32,553 nucleotides of DNA from positions 1-32,553 of the forward strand of contig SXHP01000164.1 of the NCBI GenBank assembly GCA_005773165.1, in the 5' to 3' direction. The first letter of the stretch is position 1. Each line of letters opens with the position of its first letter. A program made the translations under genes and the position numbers. Source of the DNA: Sphingomonadales bacterium. GTDB lineage: Bacteria > Pseudomonadota > Alphaproteobacteria > Sphingomonadales > Sphingomonadaceae. A model generated the notes under the pieces. That model was not told the DNA's origin. It ran no database searches and was given only the letters and a program-made list of their open reading frames with translations. Below, piece after piece: positions 8,823-19,104 of this stretch.

Positions 8823-10403
8823 TCAGCTCTCCATCGAGCCGTCGACGCGACGCGGCAGCGATAGAGGGTTGCCGTTACGAAGCGCTTGCGGAAGCAGGGC
8901 CTCAGGCAGATCCTGATAGCAGACCGGGCGCAGGAAGCGCTCAATCGCCAAGCTGCCGACCGAAGTCGAGCGGCCGTCGGAGGTGGCGGGGAACGGTCCG
9001 CCATGGACCATCGCGTGCGCGACCTCGACTCCCGTGCCGAAGCCGTTCGCGAGCAGTCGACCCGCCTTGCGCTCGAGCAGCGGCAAGAGTTCGGCCGCGG
9101 CCGCATGGTCGCCCTCGTCTATGTGGAGCGCGATCGTGAGCTGGCCCTCCAGATGCTCGATCACCGCGCGCATCTCGCCGAGGTCGGCGCAGCGCACGAC
9201 AAGCGCGGCGGGTCCGAACAGCTCCTCGTGGAGCGCAGGATCGGCTAGGAACTGCGCTGCGGTCGCTTCGAACACATGCGCATGCGCCTCATGCGGGCCG
9301 ACAGGAGCGGGCCCCTGCCCGACCAGCTTGGCGAGCTCCGCGCGCTTGGCGACCCCCTCCGAATAGGCGGCGTGAATGCCTGGCGTCAGCATCGTCGCGG
9401 CGGGGACGTCCGCAAGCGCGCGCTCGGCCTCGGCGACAAAGGCGTCAAGGTCGGGACCGTCGATCGCCAGGAGAAGCCCCGGATTGGTGCAGAACTGCCC
9501 GGCGCCCAGATTAAGCGACGGCACGAAGGCGCGAGCGATCGCTTCGCCACGCGCCGCAAGCGCCTGCGGGAAGAGCAGCACCGGATTGATGCTCGACATC
9601 TCGGCATAGACCGGGATCGGTTCACGCCGCGCCGCAGCGGTCGCCATCAGCGCGGTGCCGCCGCCGCGCGATCCGGTGAAGCCCACCGCCTTGACCCGGT
9701 GGTCGGCGACCAGCGCGTTGCCGATCTTGCTTCCCGCGCCGATCAGCAGCGAGAAGACGCCCGCTGGAAGCCCGCAGGCCGCGCGCGCCTTGTCGACCGC
9801 GCCCGCGATCAGCGCGGACGTGCCGAGGTGCGCCGAATGCGCCTTGGCGATGACCGGACAGCCCGCGGCGAGCGCCGACGCCGTGTCGCCGCCCGCGACG
9901 GAGAAGGCGAGCGGGAAGTTGGATGCGCCGAACACCGCGACCGGGCCCACCGCGACCTTTCGAAGGCGCAGGTCGGGACGGGGCGCAGGCGTGCGGTCGG
10001 GCAGCGCCGGATCGATGCGGACGCCCGCCCATGATCCTTCGCGCAGCACGCCCGCGAACAGCCGCAGCTGCCCGACGGTGCGCCCGCGCTCGCCTTCCAG
10101 ACGGGCGCGCGGCAAGCCGCTCTCGGCCATGACGCGGACGATCAGCTCGTCGCCGAGATCGAGGATGGCGTCGGCGATCGCCTCGAGAAAGCGCGCGCGG
10201 TCGACGGGCGCGGTCTCACGGAAAGTATCGAACGCCGCTTCGGCGAGCGCGCACGCACGCTCGACCTCGTTCGCGCCCCCGGCGCCGAAGGCGGGATCCA
10301 GCGGGGCGCCGGTCGCGGCCTCGACGGAGCGAAGCTCGCCCTCGCCGCCGTACACCGGCTCGCCGCCGATCAGCATGGTTCCGGTCAGCGCATCCATCAT
10401 CAT
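8823..10403 (-). CDS. Aldehyde dehydrogenase, alpha-ketoglutaric semialdehyde (2,5-dioxovalerate) dehydrogenase type
   Basis: 526 aa; [88 protein letters not shown]. Confidence 0.9.
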   Translation of the reverse strand: MMMDALTGTMLIGGEPVYGGEGELRSVEAATGAPLDPAFGAGGANEVERACALAEAAFDTFRETAPVDRARFLEAIADAILDLGDELIVRVMAESGLPRARLEGERGRTVGQLRLFAGVLREGSWAGVRIDPALPDRTPAPRPDLRLRKVAVGPVAVFGASNFPLAFSVAGGDTASALAAGCPVIAKAHSAHLGTSALIAGAVDKARAACGLPAGVFSLLIGAGSKIGNALVADHRVKAVGFTGSRGGGTALMATAAARREPIPVYAEMSSINPVLLFPQALAARGEAIARAFVPSLNLGAGQFCTNPGLLLAIDGPDLDAFVAEAERALADVPAATMLTPGIHAAYSEGVAKRAELAKLVGQGPAPVGPHEAHAHVFEATAAQFLADPALHEELFGPAALVVRCADLGEMRAVIEHLEGQLTIALHIDEGDHAAAAELLPLLERKAGRLLANGFGTGVEVAHAMVHGGPFPATSDGRSTSVGSLAIERFLRPVCYQDLPEALLPQALRNGNPLSLPRRVDGSMES

Positions 10404-10496
10404 AGCCCCTTATGGTCAGCGTCGCGGCATATGCGTCCTGATTGTCGCAATGGGAAGACGCCCATCGTTCTTCTTGCCGCTTAAAAGGTAGCGATA

Positions 10497-11459
10497 TCAG
10501 CCGAGCCCTTGCGCGCGCGCCCAGGCATGGAACAGTTCGGGCCAGACCGCGACCGGCCTACCCTGCGCCAAACGGAGGCCGAAACCGTGACCTCCTTGAG
10601 CGAACAGGTGCGTTTCGACCGGCACGCCTGCGGCCTTGCACGCAGCGCGGAACTCCAGCGTGTTGCCGACGTCGACCACCGCGTCGTCCTCGGCATGAAG
10701 GAGAAAGCAAGGCGGCGTGCCAGTGCTGACGTTTGCGGCGGTGGAATGGGCGCGCTCCAAGGCGCGGGTCGGGTTCGACCCGAGCAACAGGCTGCGCGAG
10801 CCTGGATGCGCGAGCGAAGGCGTCATCGATTGCACCGCGTAGATCGGTGCGGCGGCTGCCGGGCGCGCGCTCAGCCGATCCGCCGCATCGACCGCGGCAT
10901 AGGTCCGTGCGGCGAAACGGGTCGCAAGATCCCCGCAAACGTGCCCGCCCGCGGAGAAGCCCACCGCCGCCACGCGCTCCGGCTGGATGCCGTAGTCCCG
11001 TGCCCTCGCCCGGATCAGCCGAACGCTGCGCTGGGCGTCCGACAAGGCGACATCGGGCCCCGCGCGCCACCCGTCGCCGGGCAGGCGATAAAAGAGCACG
11101 AACACCGTATAGCCCCGCGCCGTCAGCCAACGCGCGAGCTCGTAGCCCTCCTTGTCGATGACGACTCGAGCGTAGCCGCCGCCGGGCATCACCAGCACCG
11201 CCGAGCCGTTCGGGACTGCAGGTCGGAACACCACCAGCCGCGGTCGCGAGATGCCGCGGATCGAACGGTCGCTCAGGCCCGGGTCGCTGCTGCGCTCGTC
11301 GACCGCCTCGACCGGCGGTGTAGTGGGCATCCCAAGCGCGCCCTGCGGCCACAGATCGATCGTCTCGACCGGATCAATCGAGGTCGCGCCCGCGCGCGCT
11401 CCGATCGCCAATCCGGCGCCCAGCGCGGCCACTAACGCGGAACGCCGGTCGACCTGCAT
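10497..11459 (-). CDS. Alpha/beta hydrolase (carbohydrate esterase-like), exported
   Basis: 320 aa; VLVMPGGGYARVVIDKEGYELARWLTARGYTVFVLFYRLP, VGFSAGGHVCGDLATRF (GxSxG), LLHAEDDAVVDVGNTLEF, ending GGHGFGLR; N-terminal leader. Confidence 0.85.
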   Translation of the reverse strand: MQVDRRSALVAALGAGLAIGARAGATSIDPVETIDLWPQGALGMPTTPPVEAVDERSSDPGLSDRSIRGISRPRLVVFRPAVPNGSAVLVMPGGGYARVVIDKEGYELARWLTARGYTVFVLFYRLPGDGWRAGPDVALSDAQRSVRLIRARARDYGIQPERVAAVGFSAGGHVCGDLATRFAARTYAAVDAADRLSARPAAAAPIYAVQSMTPSLAHPGSRSLLLGSNPTRALERAHSTAANVSTGTPPCFLLHAEDDAVVDVGNTLEFRAACKAAGVPVETHLFAQGGHGFGLRLAQGRPVAVWPELFHAWARAQGLG

Positions 11460-14356
11460 CAGAACTTGAACCGCGCGCCGAAATAGAACTGCCGCCCGGT
11501 GTGATGATAGACGCTCAGCCGATCCGCGGCGCTGTCGATATATTGGTCGACATACTGATCGGTCAGATTGATCGCCTCCAGGGTCAACGAGACATTGTCG
11601 GTGACCTTGAGCGAGGCGGCCATGTCGACGTTGATCGTCGAACGGACGCCTTCGACGTCGTTGAAGGTCGGTTGGCCCGAATTGGTGTTGAACGCCGGCC
11701 CGGCCCCCGGCGCGACGCCGTTGCGGCCGGGCACGTTGGTCAGATAGCCCGAGCGGTACGCGACCGACCCACGCAGCGAAAAGCGCTGGTCCTCGTAGTA
11801 GAGCGTGCCGTTGGCGCTGTGCTTCGACAGGTTGGTCAGCGGCCGCACGACCACGGGCGCGCCTACCGCGTTGGCGAGCGGATACTCGATGTTCGACTTC
11901 ACGTACGTATAATTGGCTTGGATGCCGAGGTTCGACAGGAAACCGGGCAGGAACCGGAACGGTGACTGAAAGCCGATCTCGAACCCCTTTAGCGTTCCCC
12001 CGTCGCTATCGACGGGCTGAGTGACGGTGAACAGGTCGGTCGGCTGCGCGGTCGTGCCGGTGAGCAGGTCCGCTGGGAGCCCGAGCTGGTTGAACGGAAC
12101 CTGCTGGGTGCTGGTCGCCACGAAAGACGAGATGTCCTTGTAGAACAGGCCGATCACCAGCGCCGTCTCGCGGTTGAAGTAATATTCGAACGACAGATCG
12201 ACGTCCGTCGCCTCCGTCGGGTTCACAAACGGATTGCCGAGCGTCAGCGTGCGGTTGCCGCCCGATACCGAGAAGGAGCCGCCCGGGTTGACCGTGCCGA
12301 TGTTCGGTCGCGCCATCACTCGCGCGGCGGCGGCGCGCGCGACCAGCTTGTCGGTCAGGTCGGCCGACACGTTCAGTGAAGGTAGCCAATTGTCGTAGGT
12401 ACGATCGACCTCGACCAGCAGGAAGCCGTTGGCGAGGTTCTGATAGCCGCTCGACGTCTGCTTGGTCTCGACCCAGCGGACGCCCGCGTCCATCTTGACC
12501 GGAATTCCGGCGACGTCGCCTGCATAGGCGATCTGGCCGTAGAAGCCGAGATCGCGCTCGTCGACCGTCGTGAAGTTGCCGCGCGCGCTCGCATTGGTGA
12601 CTCCGGTCAACGCGAACCGGCCGGTGTTGGAATAGATGCCGAGCGTGTCGGCGAACCGGCCCAAGTCGGGCACGACGAAGCCGCTCGGCGTGCCCTTCAG
12701 CTCGGTGTCGGGGCTGAACGAATAGATGCGCGACAACGGGCCGAGCTGCCCGGGCGCGACCAGCCCGGCGACGTCGGTCTCGCTGGCGCGGCGAAACTCC
12801 TGCGAACTGTAGCCATATTTCTTGTAATCGCCGCCGACGCGAAGCTTGAGCGCCTCGGTCGCGTCCAATTCGAACTGTCCGCGTCCGACTCGGAAATCGT
12901 TGTCGACGTACTGCGGGCGCAGCCGGATCTCGGCCAGCGTGAAGGCCGCGGGATCGAGGACGTTGAGATTGCCGTAGCCGAACCGCGGATTGCGCCCGTC
13001 GGTGAAGTCGTAGGTATAACCCTGCACGTTGTTCGCATCGAGCGCGACCGTGGTCTGGATCGGGTTGGCGAACGCCGACTTGGAATAGCCCCCCAGCAGG
13101 TCGATCCGAGCCCGGTCGCCAAAGGCTTGGCGGAGCGAGCCGGTGTATTGCTGGAACTCGGTGGTCAGCCGGTCGAACCGGGACTCGACACGGACGTCGA
13201 CGTTGTTGAACGTGCCGGAGACGAGGCTGTTGGTCTCGTTGACCACCGCGCCAGGCAGGATCACCGTCTGCGGCTTGCCCGTCCCTGAGCGGCTGAACGA
13301 GATCGCCTCCAGATACTGTTCCGCTCGTTCAGAGGTGAACTTGGCGTAGAGCGCGTCGAAGCTGAGCAGCGTCCTGTCGCTCGGCTGCCACTGCACCGAT
13401 CCGGTGAGACCCAGCCGCTCGGTCTGGTACCGGTAGCTGTCGTAGCGCGGAATGCGCGGGTGAAAGAAGGCGAAGCCCTGCTGGGCGCCCTGCGGCGGCG
13501 TCGAGGCGGGGGCGAACCCGCCGTTGTCGGAGCCACGCTCCCAACGCACGGTGGACGGCCCCTCCTCCAGGATGCCGCGCTCCGAATAGGAGCCCGATAC
13601 GAGGACGCCGATCGTGCCGTCCGCGAACTTGGCGGAGACAAGCCCGGCGAGCTTCGGGTCCACCGCGTTCGACAGATCGTTGAGCCCGATCTGCCCCGAA
13701 CCGGCGACCGTGAAATCGTCGCGATAGTCGAGCGGGCGTGCGGTCTGCAGGTCGACGGTCGCGCCGAGCGAACCTTCCTCGACGTCCGCCGACGCGCTCT
13801 TGCGCACGGTGATGGAGTTGAACAGCTCGGACGCGAAGACGTTGAAGTCAAAGGAACGGCTGCGATTCGCGCCGCCGCTGGCGTCCGCGCCGCCCGTGGT
13901 CGACAGCCCCTCGATGCCGTTGATGCGGACGCGGGTGAAGTTCGGGCCGAGCCCGCGCACGGTGATGTTGCGCCCTTCGCCCTGATCGCGGGTGATCGCG
14001 ACTCCGGGGATGCGCTGGATCGATTCGGCCAGATTGTTGTCGGGAAAGTCGGCGATGTCCTCCGCCTTGATGACGTCGACGATGCCGGTCGCCTCGCGCT
14101 TGGTGTCGAGGGCCGCGTTCAGCGAGGCGCGGAAACCGGTGACCACGATATCGGCCTGTGTTCCTGCGTCGCCCTCCGGCACGCCGGTCCCGGCCTGGTC
14201 CTGCGGCGCCGTCGCGGGCAGGTTGCTTGCGTCGGACGGCCCGGTCTGCGCCAGCCCCGCCGACGGAAGCCCCAGCGCGGCGGCGAGCGCCAGCGCGGAC
14301 GTGCTCTTCAGCATGGCCGGGAGCCATGTCGCCACGATGCGGTGATCGTTCATCAT
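11459..14356 (-). CDS. TonB-dependent receptor (proteobacterial carbohydrate-type)
   Basis: Signal peptide then plug: VVTGFRASLNAALDTKREATGIVDVIKAEDIADFPDNNLAESIQRIPGVAITRDQGEGRNITVRGLGPNFTRVRINGIE; C-terminal FYFGARFKF. ATG 14356 (or 14353) preceded by AGGAGGGG; the longer ORF start at 14638 is unlikely. Confidence 0.95.
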   Translation of the reverse strand: MMNDHRIVATWLPAMLKSTSALALAAALGLPSAGLAQTGPSDASNLPATAPQDQAGTGVPEGDAGTQADIVVTGFRASLNAALDTKREATGIVDVIKAEDIADFPDNNLAESIQRIPGVAITRDQGEGRNITVRGLGPNFTRVRINGIEGLSTTGGADASGGANRSRSFDFNVFASELFNSITVRKSASADVEEGSLGATVDLQTARPLDYRDDFTVAGSGQIGLNDLSNAVDPKLAGLVSAKFADGTIGVLVSGSYSERGILEEGPSTVRWERGSDNGGFAPASTPPQGAQQGFAFFHPRIPRYDSYRYQTERLGLTGSVQWQPSDRTLLSFDALYAKFTSERAEQYLEAISFSRSGTGKPQTVILPGAVVNETNSLVSGTFNNVDVRVESRFDRLTTEFQQYTGSLRQAFGDRARIDLLGGYSKSAFANPIQTTVALDANNVQGYTYDFTDGRNPRFGYGNLNVLDPAAFTLAEIRLRPQYVDNDFRVGRGQFELDATEALKLRVGGDYKKYGYSSQEFRRASETDVAGLVAPGQLGPLSRIYSFSPDTELKGTPSGFVVPDLGRFADTLGIYSNTGRFALTGVTNASARGNFTTVDERDLGFYGQIAYAGDVAGIPVKMDAGVRWVETKQTSSGYQNLANGFLLVEVDRTYDNWLPSLNVSADLTDKLVARAAAARVMARPNIGTVNPGGSFSVSGGNRTLTLGNPFVNPTEATDVDLSFEYYFNRETALVIGLFYKDISSFVATSTQQVPFNQLGLPADLLTGTTAQPTDLFTVTQPVDSDGGTLKGFEIGFQSPFRFLPGFLSNLGIQANYTYVKSNIEYPLANAVGAPVVVRPLTNLSKHSANGTLYYEDQRFSLRGSVAYRSGYLTNVPGRNGVAPGAGPAFNTNSGQPTFNDVEGVRSTINVDMAASLKVTDNVSLTLEAINLTDQYVDQYIDSAADRLSVYHHTGRQFYFGARFKF

Positions 14357-14407
14357 CCCCTCCTGCACGGTTGCGCGTTGCGCCCCAGCCGATCCCTGGT
14401 GTATCGC

Positions 14408-14421
14408 GGTAACCGGTGTCA
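14408..14421 (-). promoter_or_regulatory. Putative LacI-type operator, site 1 (TGACACCGGTTACC) upstream of TonB receptor
   Basis: Minus strand TGACACCGGTTACC; a TTGACA -35-like box (14447-14452, minus) lies just upstream. Confidence 0.75.
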
Positions 14422-14492
14422 CAATGTGGACCCGCTTGGCGCAAGCTGTCAAGGTGCCGCCGCGATCATTGTACTGGCAGGAGAACGCCGAG

Positions 14493-14912
14493 ATGAAGCC
14501 GATGCTCTGCACCGCCGCCGCGCTGCTTGCCGTGCCCAGCCATGCGCAGACTCCGCCCTCGCGGCCGATGGTCGTCGTCGACGAAGCGGCGACCAAGCGC
14601 GACGAGCCGCCTCCGCATGGCGCGATCGGGATGAGCACCGCCTACCGGATCAGCGACGCGGTGCCGGGGCGCTCGATGGAGTTCCGCAAGCGCGTGCTCC
14701 ATCCCGGCGCCGTGATCGGCGCGCACGTGATCGCGCATGATGAGGTCTATTACGTGCTGTCGGGCCGCGGCGAAGTGTTCTCGGGCAAGGACAGGCGCGC
14801 GATCGGTCCGGGCAGCGCGGCGTACCTGTTCTCGGGCGAGAATGTTGGCATCAAGCAGCTCGGGGCTGAGCCGCTGACGCTGATCATCGCCTATCCGATT
14901 CCGGGCAAGTAG
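14493..14912 (+). CDS. Small cupin-domain protein with signal peptide
   Basis: ATG 14493 with upstream GGCAGGAG; MKPMLCTAAALLAVPSHAQ leader then FRKRVLHPGAVIGAHVIAHDEVYYVLSGRGEVF...AYLFSGENVGIKQLG, a cupin barrel pattern. Confidence 0.85.
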   Translation: MKPMLCTAAALLAVPSHAQTPPSRPMVVVDEAATKRDEPPPHGAIGMSTAYRISDAVPGRSMEFRKRVLHPGAVIGAHVIAHDEVYYVLSGRGEVFSGKDRRAIGPGSAAYLFSGENVGIKQLGAEPLTLIIAYPIPGK

Positions 14913-14919
14913 GTCGCGG

Positions 14920-16491
14920 TCACGTCCCCGGCTGGATGTACGGCACGCGGGCGAAGATCTCGCGCTCCCAGCCGCGCGGGTCTCGCTCCACTCGGCTGCG
15001 AGTGTCGAAGATCATCGTCGCGCGGGTCGCGAGATCGTATTGCGGCCAGCCCCTGCCGGGCACACCCGTCTCAGCAAAGGCGACGAAGCGGTCCTGCATC
15101 GCCTGGCTCACGGCCTGCGCGTCGGCCGCGGTGCCGGTCTGCGATCCGGGCGCGCCGAGGGTGCCGAAGACGAGCGGAATGTCCATCGTGTGGAACGCGC
15201 CGCGCCGCGGATCGGTGCGAGAGGCGAAGTCGAGCTGATAGACATAGGCGGGCGTCCCTGCCCGCGCCCGCGCCTCCGCCTCGATCACCTGCCCCGGCCA
15301 GCTCCGCCCTGCGGTGGTGGCTGCGTAGAAGACCTGCGTCGACGACCAGCCGGGCTCGCGGGCGCGGTACTGAGCGACGACCCATTCGGGCAGGATGTCG
15401 ACGCGCAGCTCGGGGGCCATCCGCTCGGCTAGGTTGTCCCACGTCAGACCCTTCAGCTTGGGCAAGTCCGGCGCGATGAACGCCCCGGTCTCCTGGCGGG
15501 TGTTGCCGAGGATCATCGGTACGCGGAGGCTCTGCGGGTGCGCGTCGGGCCAGAACGGATGGCGGTCGAGCGAGCGCATGTCGAGGACGGGACCGAAGTA
15601 GACGCCGCCGCCGAGGATCGGATCGACCGCGTTGAGCGCCTCCACCAGCCGCTCCTGCGGCATCGTCAGCAGCGGCGACAGGTCACGCTCGCCGACCTTC
15701 AGCCGCGCGAGATAGGCGCGGGCGCGCGCGGTCGCGTTCAGCGGGCCGGAGGCGGTGACCTGTTGCCCGCTCATCGTCGCGGCGCGATGGAACAGTCCCT
15801 TCGCGGCGGGCATCGCCATCATCGTCGCGATCTTCGCGCCGCCGCCCGACTGGCCGAAGACGGTGACTCGCGCCGGGTCGCCGCCGCACGCCGCGATATT
15901 GTCGCGCACCCATTTGAGCGCGAGGACAAGGTCGAGCTGCCCGGCGTTGCCACTGTCGGGGAACCGCGGATCGAACCGGGCAAGGTAGAGGTAGCCGAAG
16001 GCGTTGAGGCGGTGGTTGACCGTCACCACCACCACATCGCCGCGCGCCGCCAAGTGACGGCCGTCGTTGAGCGGATCGGTCGAGCTGCCGTTCGCATACG
16101 CGCCGCCATGGATGTAGACCATCACCGGCTTGCGCGCGGGCCGGTTCGCGTGCGCGGACCAGATGTTGAGGAAGAGGCAGTCTTCCGACTGCGGCTGATA
16201 TTGGCGGCTCGACTGCGGACTGACCGGGCCGAACGCGAAGGCCGAAACGACCTCCCCCGCGCGATGCTCCGGCACGGGCGCGCGGAAGCGTTCGGCGCGG
16301 CCATAGCGGATGCCCTTGAACGCGGTCACACCGTTCACGCCGGGGCCGAGCGGCGCACCGGCGAACGCCCCCGCGGCGCACCGCACGATCACTGAAGGTA
16401 ACGGCGGTATCGCGCGCGCCGTACCCGCGGCGAGCAGCGCGGCTCCGCCGCCGATCACCCCGCGGCGGGTCCAATCGTCAGCGGCGGACAT
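14920..16491 (-). CDS. Carboxylesterase type B, possible Tat-exported
   Basis: Start MSAADDWTRRGVIGGGAALLAAGTARA (twin Arg); EDCLFLNIWSAHANRPARKPVMVYIHGGAY, VTVFGQSGGGAKIATMM. Confidence 0.9.
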   Translation of the reverse strand: MSAADDWTRRGVIGGGAALLAAGTARAIPPLPSVIVRCAAGAFAGAPLGPGVNGVTAFKGIRYGRAERFRAPVPEHRAGEVVSAFAFGPVSPQSSRQYQPQSEDCLFLNIWSAHANRPARKPVMVYIHGGAYANGSSTDPLNDGRHLAARGDVVVVTVNHRLNAFGYLYLARFDPRFPDSGNAGQLDLVLALKWVRDNIAACGGDPARVTVFGQSGGGAKIATMMAMPAAKGLFHRAATMSGQQVTASGPLNATARARAYLARLKVGERDLSPLLTMPQERLVEALNAVDPILGGGVYFGPVLDMRSLDRHPFWPDAHPQSLRVPMILGNTRQETGAFIAPDLPKLKGLTWDNLAERMAPELRVDILPEWVVAQYRAREPGWSSTQVFYAATTAGRSWPGQVIEAEARARAGTPAYVYQLDFASRTDPRRGAFHTMDIPLVFGTLGAPGSQTGTAADAQAVSQAMQDRFVAFAETGVPGRGWPQYDLATRATMIFDTRSRVERDPRGWEREIFARVPYIQPGT

Positions 16492-17485
16492 CCAGCCCGC
16501 CCGCCAGATAGGCGTCGATATCGGTCTGGCGGAACAGCGCGGCGTCGCCAGGGAGCGAATGCTTGAGCGCGGCGAGCGCGAGTCCGATCTCCGCCGCACG
16601 GTCGATCCCCCAGCCGGAGCGAAGCCCGTGGAGCACCCCCGCCGCAAAGGCGTCGCCGCCGCCGACCCGGTCGACGATGCCCGCGATCGTCGCCTCGGCG
16701 GTCTGCGCGGCGCGGTCGCGCGCGTCGATGCGGGCGGAAAGGCGGTTGACGTCGACATTCTCGACATGGCGCGCGGTGGAGGCGATCAACTGGAGCTTGG
16801 GGAAGGCGGCGAAGGCGGCCTCCGCGGCCTCACGGCGGCGGTCCTCGCCTTCGCCCGAAAATTCGCGGCCGAGCAGCAGGCCGACGTCGCGGTGGTTGCC
16901 GAACATCAGATCGGCCTCCGCGACGATCTCGGTCAGGATCACGCGCGGATCGGCGTCCCACTTCTCCCACAGCTTGCCGCGCCAATTGCCGTCGAACGAC
17001 ACCGCGATCCCCCGCGCGGAGGCGGCGCGTGCGGCGGCGACTGCGGTCTGCGCGGGCACGGGGCCGAGCGCGGGCGTAACGCCGGACAGGTGCAGGCGGT
17101 CGACGCCTGTGAGGAGCGCGTCCCAATGCCACGCCTCGGCGGGCGCTTGCGCGAAGGCGGAGTGCGCGCGGTCGTACAGGACTTCGGTTGCGCGCACCCC
17201 CGCTCCCGAGGTCACGAAGTAGAGGCCGATGCGCTCGCCCGCGAACGCGACACGGCCGGTGTCCACGCCATGTCCTCGCAGGATCGACACCGCCGCGCGG
17301 CCCAGATCATTGTCGGGGACCACCGTCGCGAACCCGACATCCTGCCCGAGGCGGGCGAGTGCAGTAGCGACATTGGCTTCCGCGCCGCCCAGCCAGACGT
17401 CGAGCCTTGGCGATTGCATCAGCAGTTCGCGCCCGGGCGGCGACAGGCGAAGCATGACCTCGCCGAACGCCAGGAACTTGCCCAT
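16478..17485 (-). CDS. kdgK: 2-dehydro-3-deoxygluconokinase (PfkB family)
   Basis: MGKFLAFGEVMLRLSPPGRELLMQSPRLDVWLGGAEANVATALARLG and IVDRVGGGDAFAAGVLHGLRSG (PfkB signatures); kdu/uxa context. Confidence 0.9.
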   Translation of the reverse strand: MGKFLAFGEVMLRLSPPGRELLMQSPRLDVWLGGAEANVATALARLGQDVGFATVVPDNDLGRAAVSILRGHGVDTGRVAFAGERIGLYFVTSGAGVRATEVLYDRAHSAFAQAPAEAWHWDALLTGVDRLHLSGVTPALGPVPAQTAVAAARAASARGIAVSFDGNWRGKLWEKWDADPRVILTEIVAEADLMFGNHRDVGLLLGREFSGEGEDRRREAAEAAFAAFPKLQLIASTARHVENVDVNRLSARIDARDRAAQTAEATIAGIVDRVGGGDAFAAGVLHGLRSGWGIDRAAEIGLALAALKHSLPGDAALFRQTDIDAYLAGGLDVRR

Positions 17486-17502
17486 CGCCCTGTCCTTCCC
17501 GT

Positions 17503-18258
17503 TCAACGCGCGAGCCAGCCGCCGTCCACGGCAAGGATGTGGCCCTGAACATAGTCCGACGCGCGGCTTGCGAGGAACACCGCAGCGCCGCCGAGGTCGC
17601 TCGGGTCGCCCCAACGTGCCGCCGGAATGCGGTCGAGGATCGCCTTGTTGCGGGTCTCGTCGGCCTGGAGCGCGGCGGTGTTGTTGGTCGCGATATAGCC
17701 GGGCGCGATCGCGTTAACGTTGACGCCCTTCGCCGCCCATTCGTTGGCGAGCAGCTTGGTCAATCCGCCGATGCCCGATTTGGAGGCGGTGTAGCTCGGC
17801 ACGCGGATGCCGCCCTGGAAGGTCAGCATGGATGCGATGTTGATGATCTTACCGCGTCCATGCGCAATCATGTGACGTCCCGCGGCTTGCGACAGGAAGA
17901 ACACCGATTTGAGATTCGTGTCGACCACCGCGTCCCAATCCTCCTCGGTGAAGTCGACCGCGTCGGCGCGACGGATGATCCCCGCGTTATTGACCAGGAT
18001 GTCGAGCCCGCCGAGTCTGGCGACGGTCTCTTCGACGACGCGGCCGACAGGCTCGATCGTCGCCAGGTCGGCGGAGATGACGTCCGCCTTGCGGCCGAGC
18101 GCGCGCGCCTGGGCGACGGTGTCCTCGGCGGGGGTGCGGCCGACGCATGCGACGTCCGCGCCCGCGCTCGCCAGCGCCAGCGCGATCGCCTGGCCGATGC
18201 CGGTGTTCGCCCCGGTGACGACCGCGACCTTGCCGGTCAGATCGAAGGGGTTGTTCAT
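17503..18258 (-). CDS. kduD: 2-dehydro-3-deoxy-D-gluconate 5-dehydrogenase-like SDR
   Basis: [36 protein letters not shown]...[44 protein letters not shown]; adjacent to kduI. Confidence 0.9.
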   Translation of the reverse strand: MNNPFDLTGKVAVVTGANTGIGQAIALALASAGADVACVGRTPAEDTVAQARALGRKADVISADLATIEPVGRVVEETVARLGGLDILVNNAGIIRRADAVDFTEEDWDAVVDTNLKSVFFLSQAAGRHMIAHGRGKIINIASMLTFQGGIRVPSYTASKSGIGGLTKLLANEWAAKGVNVNAIAPGYIATNNTAALQADETRNKAILDRIPAARWGDPSDLGGAAVFLASRASDYVQGHILAVDGGWLAR

Positions 18259-19094
18259 GCGAGCTGGCAGATGTCGAGGACGTTCATGTCCGTATAATCC
18301 TGGTTCTCGCCCGCCATCGCCCAGATGAAGGCATAAGCCTTGGTCCCCGCACCCATGTGGATCGACCAGGGCGGGCTGATCACCGCTTCCTCGTTGGCCA
18401 TCACGATGTGGCGCATCGCCTCGCCTTCGCCCATGAAGTGCATGACGCGATCGTTGGGACCGTCGAGCTCGAAGTAGAAATAGATCTCCGACCGACGCTC
18501 ATGAATGTGCGGGGGCATGGTGTTCCACACGCTGCCCGGCTTCAGGACCGTCAAGCCCATCACGAGCTGCGCCGATTCGCAGACGCCCGGAATGACGAGC
18601 TGGAAGATCGTCCGCTCGTTCGATTCCTCCAGGCTGCCGCGCTCCAGAGCGTTGGCGTCGGCGATGCCGAGCTTGCGGGTCTGACACGCCTTGTGCGCCG
18701 GGCAGGACGCCAGATAGAAGCGCGCGCCTGCGCCTGAGAACTCGACATCCCGAGCGCCCATGGTGACGTACAGGCAGTCCTTGTTTCCGAGCTCGAACGT
18801 CTCGCCGTCGACGGTGACGGCGCCCGCCGCCTGCCCCACGTTGACGATCGCCAGCTCGCGACGCTCGAGGAAGGGATGGCCGGCCGCGGAGGGCGGCTCG
18901 GTTTGCGCGGGCAGCTTGACCGGGGTGTCCGTCACCGCGACCCCGCCGATCACGAAGCGGTCGGCATGGGTGTAGTTGAGCACGCACTCGCCCGAGCGGA
19001 ACAGCCCCTCGATCAGATAGCGGTCGCGCAGCTCGTCGTTGGAGACGCACTCCATCATGTCGGGGTGGGTGGCGTAATAGGTGCGGTCGAACAT
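18255..19094 (-). CDS. kduI: 5-dehydro-4-deoxy-D-glucuronate isomerase
   Basis: ATG 19094, [79 protein letters not shown]. Confidence 0.95.
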   Translation of the reverse strand: MFDRTYYATHPDMMECVSNDELRDRYLIEGLFRSGECVLNYTHADRFVIGGVAVTDTPVKLPAQTEPPSAAGHPFLERRELAIVNVGQAAGAVTVDGETFELGNKDCLYVTMGARDVEFSGAGARFYLASCPAHKACQTRKLGIADANALERGSLEESNERTIFQLVIPGVCESAQLVMGLTVLKPGSVWNTMPPHIHERRSEIYFYFELDGPNDRVMHFMGEGEAMRHIVMANEEAVISPPWSIHMGAGTKAYAFIWAMAGENQDYTDMNVLDICQLA

Positions 19095-19104
19095 GGGGTG
19101 CTCC

